From Mesorhizobium erdmanii USDA 3471 (GTDB lineage: Bacteria; Pseudomonadota; Alphaproteobacteria; Rhizobiales; Rhizobiaceae): a DNA stretch of 64,000 nucleotides. Below are positions 50,851-59,621 of this stretch, piece after piece. The notes under the pieces were generated by a model, which worked only from the letters and a program-made list of their open reading frames with translations, was not told where the DNA came from and did no database searches. Numbering within the stretch: position 1 is the first letter of the stretch; every line of letters starts with the position of its first letter. Location: NCBI RefSeq assembly GCF_000472705.1, contig NZ_AXAE01000005.1:248001-312000 (forward strand), written 5' to 3'. The translations under genes were made by a program, and so were the position numbers.

Positions 50851-52659
50851 CTAGGCCTTGTGGTGAACCTGTTGCAGCCCATAGACCGGGGTCGGCAAGC
50901 CGACCTGCCGGGCTTTCAGCTGCAGTGCCAGATATTGCGAATAGTGCCGCGATTGATGGAGATTGCCGCCATGGAACCACAGCGCCTCCTGCTGGGTCGG
51001 CTTCCACATGTTGCGCTGCTCGCCTTCCCAGGGACCAGGGTCCTTGGCGGTGTCGGAGCCCAGACCCCAGACCTTGCCGACCTTGTCCGCCACCTCCTGC
51101 GAGATGAGATCTGCTGCCCAGCCGTTCATCGAGCCGTAGCCTGTGGCATAGATGATGAGATCGGCTGGCAGTTCGGTGCCATCCACGAATTTCACGCCGC
51201 CCTCGGTCAGCTCCTGAACCGCCGCACCCGGACCACTCTTGAGCTTGATCGAGCCGTCAATGACCAGGTCGCAGGCGCCGACATCGATATAGTAGCCCGA
51301 ACCGCGGCGCAGGTATTTCATGAACAGGCCCGAACCGTCATCGCCCCAGTCGAGCAGGAAGCCGGCCTTTTCCAGGTCCGCGTAGAATTTCGCGTCGCGT
51401 TCCTTCATCTGCTGGTAAAGCGGGATCTGGAATTCGTGCAGGATGCGGTAGGGCAGGGAGGCGAAGATCAGGTCGGCTTTGCGCGTCGTCATGCCATTCT
51501 CGACCGCTTGCTCCGAATAGAGCGAGCCCAGACCGATATCCATGAGCGTGTCGGACCTGACGATATGGGTGGAGGAACGCTGCACCATGGTGACGTCGGC
51601 GCCTCCCTCCCACAGTGCCGCGCAGATGTCGTGGGCGGAGTTGTTGGAGCCGATGACCACGACCTTCTTGCCTCGGTACTTGTCGGGGCCTGGATGGTTC
51701 GAGGAATGCTGCTGCTCGCCCTTGAAGATGTCCTGCCCCTTGTATTTCGGCCAGTTCGCTTTGCCGGACATGCCGGTGGCCAGCACGAGCTGCTTGGGCT
51801 TGAGCACGATCTCCTCGCCGTCGCGCTCGACGACGACGGTCCATTCCTTGGCCTTCTCATCGTAGCTTGCTCTCTTGGCCGTGGTCGAACTCCAGTAGTT
51901 CAACTCCATCACCTTCGTGTACATCTCGAGCCAGTCGCCGATCTTGTCCTTCGGCGCGAAGACCGGCCAGTTCTTGGGAAAGTCGATATAGGGCAGATGG
52001 TCGTACCAGACCGGATCATGCAGGCAGAGCGACTTGTAGCGCTTGCGCCAGGAATCGCCCGGACGTTCGTTCTTTTCGACGATGATGGCCGACACGCCGA
52101 GCTGGCGCAGGCGCGCACCCAGCGCAATGCCGCCCTGGCCGCCGCCAATGATCACGACATAGGGCTGTCGGCTGTGGCCGAGTTCGGCGACCTCGTCGTC
52201 ACGCTCCTCACGCCAGGATTTCCTGTCCTTGCCGTGACCATGCTTGGCACCGAGCGGTCGCGTGAAGCCGGACTTCTCCTCGTGTCCCTTCAATTCAGCC
52301 ATGGTGGTTAGCAAGGTCCAGATGAGGTCGCCCTTGAAGCGCACCAGGCCGAAGCCGCGCGCCGCCTTGGTCTCGAAGGTGATCCAGGCAGTGGTGACGC
52401 CGTCCGCCTCGCTCGCTTCCTCGCCTTCGGCAACCTTCCAGTCGCTCGGCCCGGTATCAGCCAAGGTTGCGCTCAGCATGTCGCGGATCTGGTCCTGGCC
52501 CTCCATCGTCTTCAGGTTCCAGGTAAAGGTGACGAGGTCGCGCCAGTAGCAATCCGCCTGGAAACAGTTGACGGCCGCGTCGATGTCGCCGTCCGCAAGC
52601 GCCTTGCCGAACTTGTCGAGCAGCGCCTGCGCCTTCGTGGTGGGAGTTCTCTCAAGCAT
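50851..52659 (-). CDS. Flavin-containing monooxygenase with N-terminal NTF2-like domain
   Basis: A 602-residue class B flavoprotein. Residues 1-130 form an NTF2/SnoaL-like domain (DKFGKALADGDIDAAVNCFQ). The FAD site is VVIIGGGQGGIALGARLRQLG, the FMO/Baeyer-Villiger fingerprint is FKGEQQHSSNHPG (FxGxxxHxxxH), and the NADPH fold is KVVVIGSNNSAHDICAALW. It ends with DLIIYATGYGSM. It may oxygenate a ketone, amine or aldehyde derived from the dehydrogenase upstream. GGAGGAG lies just before the ATG at 52659; it follows the dehydrogenase by 26 bp. Confidence 0.88.
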   Translation of the reverse strand: MLERTPTTKAQALLDKFGKALADGDIDAAVNCFQADCYWRDLVTFTWNLKTMEGQDQIRDMLSATLADTGPSDWKVAEGEEASEADGVTTAWITFETKAARGFGLVRFKGDLIWTLLTTMAELKGHEEKSGFTRPLGAKHGHGKDRKSWREERDDEVAELGHSRQPYVVIIGGGQGGIALGARLRQLGVSAIIVEKNERPGDSWRKRYKSLCLHDPVWYDHLPYIDFPKNWPVFAPKDKIGDWLEMYTKVMELNYWSSTTAKRASYDEKAKEWTVVVERDGEEIVLKPKQLVLATGMSGKANWPKYKGQDIFKGEQQHSSNHPGPDKYRGKKVVVIGSNNSAHDICAALWEGGADVTMVQRSSTHIVRSDTLMDIGLGSLYSEQAVENGMTTRKADLIFASLPYRILHEFQIPLYQQMKERDAKFYADLEKAGFLLDWGDDGSGLFMKYLRRGSGYYIDVGACDLVIDGSIKLKSGPGAAVQELTEGGVKFVDGTELPADLIIYATGYGSMNGWAADLISQEVADKVGKVWGLGSDTAKDPGPWEGEQRNMWKPTQQEALWFHGGNLHQSRHYSQYLALQLKARQVGLPTPVYGLQQVHHKA

Positions 52660-52685
52660 GGTTTCTCCTCCGGTTGTTAAATTGA

Positions 52686-53798
52686 TCAGGAAAGGTCGAT
52701 CAGGATTTTCAGCTGGGTTCCGGCGGGATCGAGCAGAGCATCGAAACCGTCGGATACCGCCTCCCCAAGACGTATGCGCCTGGTGACCACCTTGGAGGCA
52801 GGCAACTGTCCCGAACTGATGAGACGGATGACACGCGGCCATAGATGCGTCGGATAGGCCCAGGAGCCTCGGATATCGACGTCCTTGAACGTGACCTGGA
52901 ACCAGTCGAGCGGGTTCTCGTGCGGATGCAGGCCAGTTTGCACAACGACACCTTGCTTGCGCACAGCCGCGAGGCAGGCCTTCAGCGCATGCTCGTTGCC
53001 GACACATTCGATGGCGACATCGCAACCGACGCCGCCTTCGCTCGCGGCGCGCACTGCCTCATCCACTTCGTCCCGCTTCGGATTGAGGGTCACCACGCCA
53101 GGCAGGATCGAACGTGCCATCTCCAGCCTGGTGTCGTTCAGGTCCGAGATAAACAATTGCGTTGCGCCCGCGGCGCGCGCGGCCAGCATCGTCAGAATGC
53201 CGATCGGGCCGGCGCCGGTGATCAGCACCGAGCTCCCGGCGCTTACCCCACCACGGTCGCAGGCATAGACGGCGACGGCGGTCGGCTCCACCAATGCAGC
53301 TTCCTCATCGGACATCTCGTCTGGAATGCGCTCGACATTGTAGTCGTTGAGCAAGGCGGCTTCCGCCATGCCGCCGCCGACCCAGCTCAGACCCGCTAGG
53401 GCAAGCTTGTCGGACAGATGGTACAGGCCGCGCGCGGCATAATAATCGCCCGAGCGCGGCATTATCAGCGGCTGCACGGCCACGCGGTCGCCAACCGAGA
53501 CCGACGTCACGCCTTCGCCGACGGCCTCGATCACGCCGCCGAATTCATGTCCAAGCACCTGCACACCGCTGGAGCCGGTGAACGGATGCGGCTTCGTCGG
53601 TATGAAGATCGGCCCGTAACTGTATTCATGCAGGTCGGTCCCGCAGATTCCGACAAACCTGTTGCGCAGAACAACCTGTCCCGGCCCCGGCTTTGCCGGC
53701 CTGGGAATGTCCTCGATGCGCAGATCCCTGGCGGCATGAAAGCGCAGGGCCTGCATGCTCCGCACCGTGGCTGCGAGATCGACCGCGTTCTGTGTCAT
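52686..53798 (-). CDS. Zinc-type medium-chain alcohol dehydrogenase (2,3-butanediol dehydrogenase-like)
   Basis: A 370-residue MDR enzyme. Catalytic zinc Cys/His/Glu: GICGTDLHEY, LGHEFGGVIEAVG, with NAD-fold SVLITGAGPIGILTMLAARAAG. The four structural-zinc cysteines common in MDR enzymes are missing: the stretch after VAVQPLI reads MPRSGDYYAARGLYHLS, as in some bacterial 2,3-butanediol dehydrogenases. The start at 53798 has GGAGGAG upstream, almost identical to the monooxygenase site. First gene behind a sigma-54 promoter (53839-53854). Confidence 0.88.
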   Translation of the reverse strand: MTQNAVDLAATVRSMQALRFHAARDLRIEDIPRPAKPGPGQVVLRNRFVGICGTDLHEYSYGPIFIPTKPHPFTGSSGVQVLGHEFGGVIEAVGEGVTSVSVGDRVAVQPLIMPRSGDYYAARGLYHLSDKLALAGLSWVGGGMAEAALLNDYNVERIPDEMSDEEAALVEPTAVAVYACDRGGVSAGSSVLITGAGPIGILTMLAARAAGATQLFISDLNDTRLEMARSILPGVVTLNPKRDEVDEAVRAASEGGVGCDVAIECVGNEHALKACLAAVRKQGVVVQTGLHPHENPLDWFQVTFKDVDIRGSWAYPTHLWPRVIRLISSGQLPASKVVTRRIRLGEAVSDGFDALLDPAGTQLKILIDLS

Positions 53799-53838
53799 GG
53801 CTTCTCCTCCAAGTTCCATGTGGGTACCTGGAACAGGG

Positions 53839-53854
53839 AGCAAGCAGCATGCCA
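53839..53854 (-). promoter_or_regulatory. Sigma-54 (-24/-12) promoter of the dehydrogenase-monooxygenase operon
   Basis: On the minus strand TGGCATGCTGCTTGCT, with GG and GC separated by 10 nt as required; one mismatch to TGGCACG-N4-TTGCT. It lies 41 bp before the dehydrogenase ATG and just downstream of the gene for an RpoN activator. Confidence 0.85.
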
Positions 53855-53920
53855 ACCATACGGCTGAATCAGAAATCGTCATAAAATCAGCATCATGTGG
53901 CGGTTTCTGCTGTGATGGGC

Positions 53921-53969
53921 TGTTGCGGCGGTGTTGCGCGCGCCACGCGCGCCACAGCGGACGCAACAC
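53921..53969. promoter_or_regulatory. Candidate upstream activator sites (TGTTGCG repeats)
   Basis: GTGTTGCG (53931-53938) and CGCAACAC (53962-53969) are inverted perfect arms, and another TGTTGCG lies at 53921-53927. They are 70-115 bp upstream of the -24 box, the usual place for enhancer binding of AcoR-type activators. The last arm overlaps the end of the activator gene. Confidence 0.55.
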
Positions 53970-55891
53970 TAATTGGGCGCGTCCAGCCGCAGCCGCTTCA
54001 TGCGGCGATGCACCGTCGTGCGGTCGACACCCAGACGCCGCGCGGCCTCGGAGATGTTCCAGCCCGCGGCCGCGAGAGCATCCAGCAGTGCCGCACGCTC
54101 ATCCTCGGGCGACGGAGCACGCAGGGCAGCCAGCCTGGCGGGCGAAGCAAGTGGCGTCAGGTATGGCAATGCGAAGTCGGGCAGGTCGGCGGGCTCGATC
54201 ATCCCGCCCTCGCAAAGCGTCACCGCCAGATCGATGGCGTTTGCGAGTTCGCGGATGTTGCCGGGCCAGCGGTGACGGATCAGCGCCAGGCGCGCCGCGG
54301 GCGAGAGCCTCGCCGTCCGGCCGGCAAGGTGGGCGCGCTGATCCACCAGCCGGTCCAGCAGCCATTCGAAATCGGTACGTTCGCGCAGCGCCGGCAAGTT
54401 CAGCGAGGCCGCGTTCAGCCGGTAGAACAGATCCTCGCGGAAACGTCCCTCGTCGACCAGCTTGCGCAGATCATGGTGCGAGGCCGAAATGATCTTGATG
54501 TCGACCCGCCGCGGCTCAATGCCGCCGACCGGGACCAGTTCGCGTTCGGCGATCACGCGCAGCAGCCGCGATTGCAGGGGGTAGGGCATGTCTCCGATCT
54601 CGTCGAGGAACAGCGTGCCGCCGTTCGCAGCCTCGATCAGTCCCTTGCGCCCCTTGGCGGCGGCTCCGGTAAAAGCGCCGGCGACATGGCCAAAAAGTTC
54701 GCTCTCGATCAGATGCTCGGGAATGGCCGCGCAGTTGATGGCGACAAACGGGCCGGGCCGCTGCGAGCAATCGTGGATCGCGCGGGCGAGATACTCCTTG
54801 CCGGAGCCGGTCTCGCCATGAATCAGGATAGGCATGGTCGTGCGCGCCAGCTTGGCGGCACGCAGTTGCGTGGCGGCCATCGCCGGATCGCCGCCGGAAA
54901 GGTCGCCGATCGGCTTCGGGACCGCCTCGACCGGCGCGCGGCGTCCGGTCGTCGGCTGCGGCTCGATGGCGTGCGCGAACAGCGCGCTGCCGCTGCGGCC
55001 GAACACCAGACGCTCCTCGGTCGGGCGGCCGCGTGTCAGGCTCGGCAAATCGTCGACGCTGACATCGAGATAGCGCGAGATCGACTGGCCAATGGGGGAG
55101 GGCGAGTGCCGCCAGTCGACGCCTCCGGCCTGCGCCAGAAGCAGCGCTCCGCCGTGCGTCGTGCCAAGGATGCGGCCCGAGGCATCGAGGGCGATGGCTG
55201 CCTCGGGGTCGACGTCGAGGAATTCCGGCGAACGGGAAAACCGCAGTACCCATTCGGAGTGCATCTGTGCCATCAGATTGGCGAGCTCGATGCGCCGCGC
55301 GGAAGCCGTCACCAGATGCAGCGCCAGGTTCTGGCTGATTTTCGGTTGTGGTGAGCGCAGCAGGGAAATGTCGAGCACGGCAGCGAGCTCGCCATTGGTG
55401 TCGAAGATCGGCGCGGCGGTGCAGGAGAGCGGCGTGTGGGTCGTGTCGAAATGGTCGGTCTGGTGGATCGTCATCGCCTCGCCGGTGACGATGCAGGAGC
55501 CGACACCGCAGGTTCCGGTGCGGCTTTCCGACCATTCGGAGCCGAGATAAAGCCCTGCCGTGCGCAACTGGTCCATGAACAGGGGATCACCGAGGAAGTC
55601 GACGGTGACGCCCTTGGCGTTTGCCAGCAGCAGCACGTAGTTCTGGCCCGCCACCTGCTTGAAGAGGGTCTCCAGGCCGCTGCGGGCGATCGCGATCAGC
55701 CGCTCGGACTGTTCGCGATGTTCGCGCAATTGGGTATCGGGGACGATATAGGCTTCCGTCGGCCGGGCCGGGTCGAGCCGGTGGGTGTCGACACAGCGTA
55801 GCCAGGATTTGACCACGACATCGTCGCGGGCCGATGTCCTGCCCGACAGGACCTGCTCTATCTCCCGGATATGCTCCCGTTCGCCAGCCAC
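53969..55891 (-). CDS. Sigma-54-dependent transcriptional activator, AcoR-like
   Basis: A 640-residue enhancer-binding protein. An N-terminal GAF-type sensor (about 50-220, with WSESRTGTCGVGSC), the AAA+ domain with Walker A GETGSGKEYLARAIH, the sigma-54 contact loop GAFTGA, and GGTLFLDEIGDMP. A C-terminal Fis HTH ends AAGWNISEAARRLGVDRTTVHRRMKRL. The start is taken at GTG 55891, behind GGAGGAGGA. It controls the dehydrogenase-monooxygenase operon downstream through the -24/-12 promoter. The ligand is probably an alcohol or ketone. Confidence 0.92.
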   Translation of the reverse strand: MAGEREHIREIEQVLSGRTSARDDVVVKSWLRCVDTHRLDPARPTEAYIVPDTQLREHREQSERLIAIARSGLETLFKQVAGQNYVLLLANAKGVTVDFLGDPLFMDQLRTAGLYLGSEWSESRTGTCGVGSCIVTGEAMTIHQTDHFDTTHTPLSCTAAPIFDTNGELAAVLDISLLRSPQPKISQNLALHLVTASARRIELANLMAQMHSEWVLRFSRSPEFLDVDPEAAIALDASGRILGTTHGGALLLAQAGGVDWRHSPSPIGQSISRYLDVSVDDLPSLTRGRPTEERLVFGRSGSALFAHAIEPQPTTGRRAPVEAVPKPIGDLSGGDPAMAATQLRAAKLARTTMPILIHGETGSGKEYLARAIHDCSQRPGPFVAINCAAIPEHLIESELFGHVAGAFTGAAAKGRKGLIEAANGGTLFLDEIGDMPYPLQSRLLRVIAERELVPVGGIEPRRVDIKIISASHHDLRKLVDEGRFREDLFYRLNAASLNLPALRERTDFEWLLDRLVDQRAHLAGRTARLSPAARLALIRHRWPGNIRELANAIDLAVTLCEGGMIEPADLPDFALPYLTPLASPARLAALRAPSPEDERAALLDALAAAGWNISEAARRLGVDRTTVHRRMKRLRLDAPN

Positions 55892-56075
55892 GCGTCCTCC
55901 TCCCAAGGCAACGTTCTAGCCTGGCATAGTGGTGCGCCGGCGGCATCGGCTCAACTGTACTATGGTAGCGCGCGGCTTGATCGCAATATCGCGAGACGGC
56001 GCCGATCTCACAGGCGAGTGAATTCGCATTATCCCCATTGACGAGCCCGCGATTCCGCCTTTATGGTCCGCCACC
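55892..56075. other. Intergenic region before the ilv leader
   Basis: Promoter region for the activator gene (minus) and for ilvBN (plus). No -35/-10 pair with good match is claimed. No gene is seen. Confidence 0.5.
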
Positions 56076-56126
56076 ATGAAAAAGGCACTCATTCTCGTAG
56101 GAAGGCGCGTGGGCAAGGCGGTGTAA
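56076..56126 (+). CDS. ilv operon leader peptide, 16 aa
   Basis: Reads MKKALILVGRRVGKAV then TAA. Six of sixteen residues are Leu, Ile or Val, with a run LILV, as in attenuation leaders of branched-chain amino acid operons. The stop lies inside a hairpin GGCGGT-GTA-ACCGCC (56117-56131), and a terminator follows 33 bp later. Ribosome stalling at these codons when charged Leu/Ile/Val tRNAs are short would prevent terminator formation. Confidence 0.85.
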   Translation: MKKALILVGRRVGKAV

Positions 56127-56158
56127 CCGCCGGGCGAAAACCTCCCATGCGCAACATA

Positions 56159-56182
56159 CAGGCTCCCTCGGGGGCCTTTTTT
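56159..56182 (+). terminator. Attenuator terminator of ilvBN
   Basis: Stem AGGCTCCC / GGGGGCCT with a tight loop followed by TTTTTT (56177-56182), located between leader peptide and ilvB. Paired with the leader this is a transcription attenuator. Confidence 0.82.
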
Positions 56183-56259
56183 ATTGCCTGAAACACGATT
56201 AAACGACCAACAACGCCCAAGTGGCAAACGCCAAATGGCGACAGTACGGGACCAGACCG

Positions 56260-58041
56260 ATGAGCAACGGACAGAGTGAGCGGCGCGAAATGACCGGTGC
56301 CGAAATGGTTGTGCAGGCGCTGAAGGACAATGGCGTCAAGCATGTCTTCGGCTATCCGGGCGGCGCCGTCCTTCCGATCTATGACGAAATCTTCCAGCAG
56401 GACGAGGTCGAGCACATCCTGGTTCGCCACGAGCAGGGCGCGGGTCATGCGGCCGAAGGTTATGCGCGCTCTACCGGCAGAGCCGGCGTCATGCTGGTGA
56501 CCTCCGGTCCCGGCGCCACCAATGCGGTGACGCCGCTGCAGGACGCGCTCATGGATTCGATCCCGCTGGTCTGCCTGACCGGACAGGTGCCGACCTCGCT
56601 CATCGGTTCCGACGCGTTCCAGGAATGCGACACGGTCGGCATCACGCGTCCCTGCACCAAGCACAACTGGCTGGTGAAGGACGTCAACGAGCTCGCCGCG
56701 ACCATCCACGAAGCCTTCCATGTCGCCACGACTGGCCGTCCCGGACCGGTGGTGGTCGACATTCCCAAGGACGTGCAGTTCGCCAAGGGGTTCTATGTCT
56801 CCCCGCAGATCGCGCCGCGCACCAGCTACCAGCCGAAAGTGCAGGGCGACCTGGAGAAGGTGAAGGCCGCGGTCGAACTGATGGCCACCGCCAAGAAGCC
56901 GATCATCTATTCGGGTGGCGGTGTCATCAATTCCGGCCCGGAAGCGAGCCATCTGCTGCGCGAGCTGGTGGATCTGACCGGGTTTCCCATCACCTCGACG
57001 CTGATGGGTCTGGGCGCCTATCCGGCATCGGGCAAGAACTGGCTGGGCATGCTGGGCATGCACGGCACCTATGAGGCCAACATGGCCATGCACGACTGCG
57101 ACGTGATGATCTGCATCGGCGCCCGTTTCGACGACCGCATCACCGGCAGGCTCACCGCGTTCTCGCCGAACTCGAAGAAGATCCACATCGACATCGATCC
57201 GTCGTCGATCAACAAGAACGTCCATACCGACGTGCCGATCATCGGCGACGTCGGCCGGGTGCTCGAGGATATGGTGCGGTTGTGGCGGGCAACCGCCAAG
57301 GCCGACAAGAAGGCGCTCTACCCCTGGTGGGAGCAGATCGCCAAATGGCGCGCGCGCGATTCACTCGCTTACAAGATGAACAACGACGTGATCATGCCGC
57401 AATACGCCATCCAGCGGCTCTACGAACTGACCAAGGACAAGGATACCTACATCACCACCGAGGTCGGCCAGCACCAGATGTGGGCGGCGCAGCACTATCA
57501 TTTCGACAAGCCGAACCGCTGGATGACATCGGGCGGCCTGGGCACGATGGGCTACGGCCTGCCGGCCGCGCTTGGCGTGCAGATCGCGCATCCGAACGCG
57601 CTGGTCATCGATATCGCCGGCGACGCTTCGGTGCAGATGACGATGCAGGAGATGAGTGCGGCGGTGCAGTACAACGCGCCGATCAAGATCTTCATCCTCA
57701 ACAACCAGTATATGGGCATGGTGCGGCAATGGCAGCAGCTGCTGCACGGCAACAGGCTGTCGCATTCGTACACCGAGGCGATGCCCGACTTCGTCAAGCT
57801 GGCCGAGGCCTATGGCGGCCACGGCATACGCTGCGAAAAGCCGGACGAGCTCGATGACGCCATCAAGGAGATGATCGCGGTCAAGAAGCCGGTGCTGTTC
57901 GACTGCCGCGTGGCGACGCTCGCCAACTGCTTCCCGATGATCCCGTCCGGCAAGGCGCACAACGAAATGCTGTTGCCCGACGAGGCCACCGACGAAGCCG
58001 TGGCCAACGCCATCGACGCCAAGGGCAGGGAACTGGTCTAG
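56260..58041 (+). CDS. ilvB: Acetolactate synthase, large (catalytic) subunit
   Basis: A 593-residue ThDP enzyme (AHAS). It condenses two pyruvates, or pyruvate with 2-oxobutyrate, for valine/leucine and isoleucine synthesis. Motifs: FGYPGGAVLPIYDEI, the ThDP Glu in LVRHEQGAGHAAEGYARS, FAD/subunit region GARFDDRITG, and the ThDP-binding GDASVQMTMQEM to NNQYMGMVRQW. The start at 56260 is preferred to a GTG at 56221 by family length. Controlled by the leader attenuator; ilvN follows. Confidence 0.95.
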   Translation: MSNGQSERREMTGAEMVVQALKDNGVKHVFGYPGGAVLPIYDEIFQQDEVEHILVRHEQGAGHAAEGYARSTGRAGVMLVTSGPGATNAVTPLQDALMDSIPLVCLTGQVPTSLIGSDAFQECDTVGITRPCTKHNWLVKDVNELAATIHEAFHVATTGRPGPVVVDIPKDVQFAKGFYVSPQIAPRTSYQPKVQGDLEKVKAAVELMATAKKPIIYSGGGVINSGPEASHLLRELVDLTGFPITSTLMGLGAYPASGKNWLGMLGMHGTYEANMAMHDCDVMICIGARFDDRITGRLTAFSPNSKKIHIDIDPSSINKNVHTDVPIIGDVGRVLEDMVRLWRATAKADKKALYPWWEQIAKWRARDSLAYKMNNDVIMPQYAIQRLYELTKDKDTYITTEVGQHQMWAAQHYHFDKPNRWMTSGGLGTMGYGLPAALGVQIAHPNALVIDIAGDASVQMTMQEMSAAVQYNAPIKIFILNNQYMGMVRQWQQLLHGNRLSHSYTEAMPDFVKLAEAYGGHGIRCEKPDELDDAIKEMIAVKKPVLFDCRVATLANCFPMIPSGKAHNEMLLPDEATDEAVANAIDAKGRELV

Positions 58042-58118
58042 GGCGGATGGGGAGGGCTTGTCAAAAGCCCTGCCTGGCCAACGCGTTAGATCAAAAGTTT
58101 GAAATCGAGATTCATGTC

Positions 58119-58691
58119 ATGAACGCACAGCTACAACCGACCGGTTCCGCCTACTTCATCGCAAAGGAAACCGAAAAGCCGGAAACGCATACGCTGTCGG
58201 TACTGGTCGACAACGAGCCGGGCGTGCTTGCCCGGGTCATCGGCCTGTTTTCCGGCCGCGGCTACAACATCGAGAGCCTGACCGTCTCCGAGACAGAGCA
58301 TGAAAAGCACCTGTCGCGTATCACCATCGTGACGCGCGGCACGCCGCATGTGATGGAGCAGATCAAGCATCAGCTCGAGCGCATCGTGCCGGTGCATCGT
58401 GTGGTCGACCTCACCGTGCGTTCGCACGAACTGGGGCAAGAGCGGCCGCTGGAGCGGGAACTCGCGCTGGTCAAGGTCGCCGGCACCGGCGAGGCCCGGG
58501 TCGAGGCGCTACGGCTGGCGGACGCCTTCCGCGCTTCGGTCATTGACGCCAACACCGAGCATTTCATCTTCGAGATCACCGGCAAGGGTTCCAAGCTCGA
58601 TCAGTTCATCGCCATCATGAAGCCGCTTGGCCTGGTCGAAATCTGCCGCACCGGCGTGGCGGCGATGAACCGCGGCCCGCAAGGCATGTAA
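58119..58691 (+). CDS. ilvN: Acetolactate synthase, small (regulatory) subunit
   Basis: A 190-residue subunit with an N-terminal ACT domain (THTLSVLVDNEPGVLARVIGLFSGRGYNIESL, cited in outline) that mediates valine feedback, and the C-terminal ALS_ss domain (ELALVKVAGTGEARVEALRL). The start at 58119 fits family length; an upstream frame to 58047 lacks homology. Second gene of ilvBN, 77 bp after ilvB. Confidence 0.95.
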   Translation: MNAQLQPTGSAYFIAKETEKPETHTLSVLVDNEPGVLARVIGLFSGRGYNIESLTVSETEHEKHLSRITIVTRGTPHVMEQIKHQLERIVPVHRVVDLTVRSHELGQERPLERELALVKVAGTGEARVEALRLADAFRASVIDANTEHFIFEITGKGSKLDQFIAIMKPLGLVEICRTGVAAMNRGPQGM

Positions 58692-58800
58692 AGCCGATCA
58701 CGCACTCGAATCCAGATTTCTGGCCCGGCATTTGTCCACGGGTGGTTTTTGCGCGCCCACCAGGAAAGGACAATAATGCTGACGTATCTGGGAGGATATC

Positions 58801-59397
58801 ATGTCACTCGACGCATTCCTCGCACTGCTCGTCTATGCCTTCGTGACCTCGATCACGCCGGGACCCAACAACCTCATGCTGCTGGCCTCCGGCGTCAATT
58901 TCGGCATTGCCAGGACGGTGCCGCACATGCTGGGCATCAGCACCGGATTTCTCATCCTGTTGCTGGCCGTCGGCTTCGGGCTTGGGGCGGTGCTGACGGC
59001 GTTTCCGGCGCTGCACAATGCCCTCAAGATCGCCGGCGCCGCCTATCTGCTATATCTCGCCTGGAGGATCGCCATGTCGCGCTCGCTGAGCACCAAGGGA
59101 GAGGTGGCCGCCAAGCCGATGCGTTTCATCGATGCGGCGGCGTTCCAGTGGGTCAATCCAAAGACTTGGGTGATGGCGTTGTACGCCATGGCCGTCTACA
59201 CGAACCCCGATCACCCGTTCACCTCGGTGGCGCTCATCTCGATCGCCTTTGCCGTCGTCAACCTGCCGAGCGTTTCGATATGGGCGGGATTCGGCACAGC
59301 GCTGCGCGGTTTCCTGTCGGATCCGGTGCGGCTGAGATGGTTCAACATCGCCATGGGTGTGCTTTTGGCGGCGACACTTTGGCCGATGCTGAAATAG
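58801..59397 (+). CDS. LysE/RhtB family amino-acid exporter
   Basis: A 198-residue membrane protein with six helices. TSITPGPNNLMLLASGVNFG near the N-terminus is the LysE/RhtB signature. Likely exports an amino acid or analogue; the substrate is not predictable. GGGAGG lies 6 nt before the ATG. It follows ilvN by 109 bp, and its neighbourhood to acetolactate synthase may be fortuitous. Confidence 0.9.
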   Translation: MSLDAFLALLVYAFVTSITPGPNNLMLLASGVNFGIARTVPHMLGISTGFLILLLAVGFGLGAVLTAFPALHNALKIAGAAYLLYLAWRIAMSRSLSTKGEVAAKPMRFIDAAAFQWVNPKTWVMALYAMAVYTNPDHPFTSVALISIAFAVVNLPSVSIWAGFGTALRGFLSDPVRLRWFNIAMGVLLAATLWPMLK

Positions 59398-59502
59398 GGG
59401 GCGGGACTCATTGATTGGGGCGGGATGCCGATCGGTGACTTGAATCTGATCTGCAGCCCCTTGGAAATCGCTCCGCTTGAAGACATCATCCCGCCTGAAG
59501 CG

Positions 59503-59596
59503 CGTCGCGCTGAAACGGATTCAGGCGACGTGCTTTAAGTCTTTGTTTTGATCCATGTCGTTGTCCCAGAACCGCTGCACACTTCTGGGCGACATG
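59503..59596. repeat. Double-hairpin intergenic repeat of rhizobial type
   Basis: Two stem-loops in tandem. First: CGTCGC (59503-59508) / GCGACG (59525-59530), with an inner CTGAA/TTCAG. Second: CATGTCG (59554-59560) / CGACATG (59590-59596), with an inner CCCAGAA/TTCTGGG. The text between (TTTAAGTCTTTGTTTTGATC) and the palindromes resemble dispersed elements I know from rhizobial intergenic regions; only one copy is seen here. Confidence 0.75.
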
Positions 59597-59621
59597 CATT
59601 AGCCTCTTTGGGGAGAGTCCG

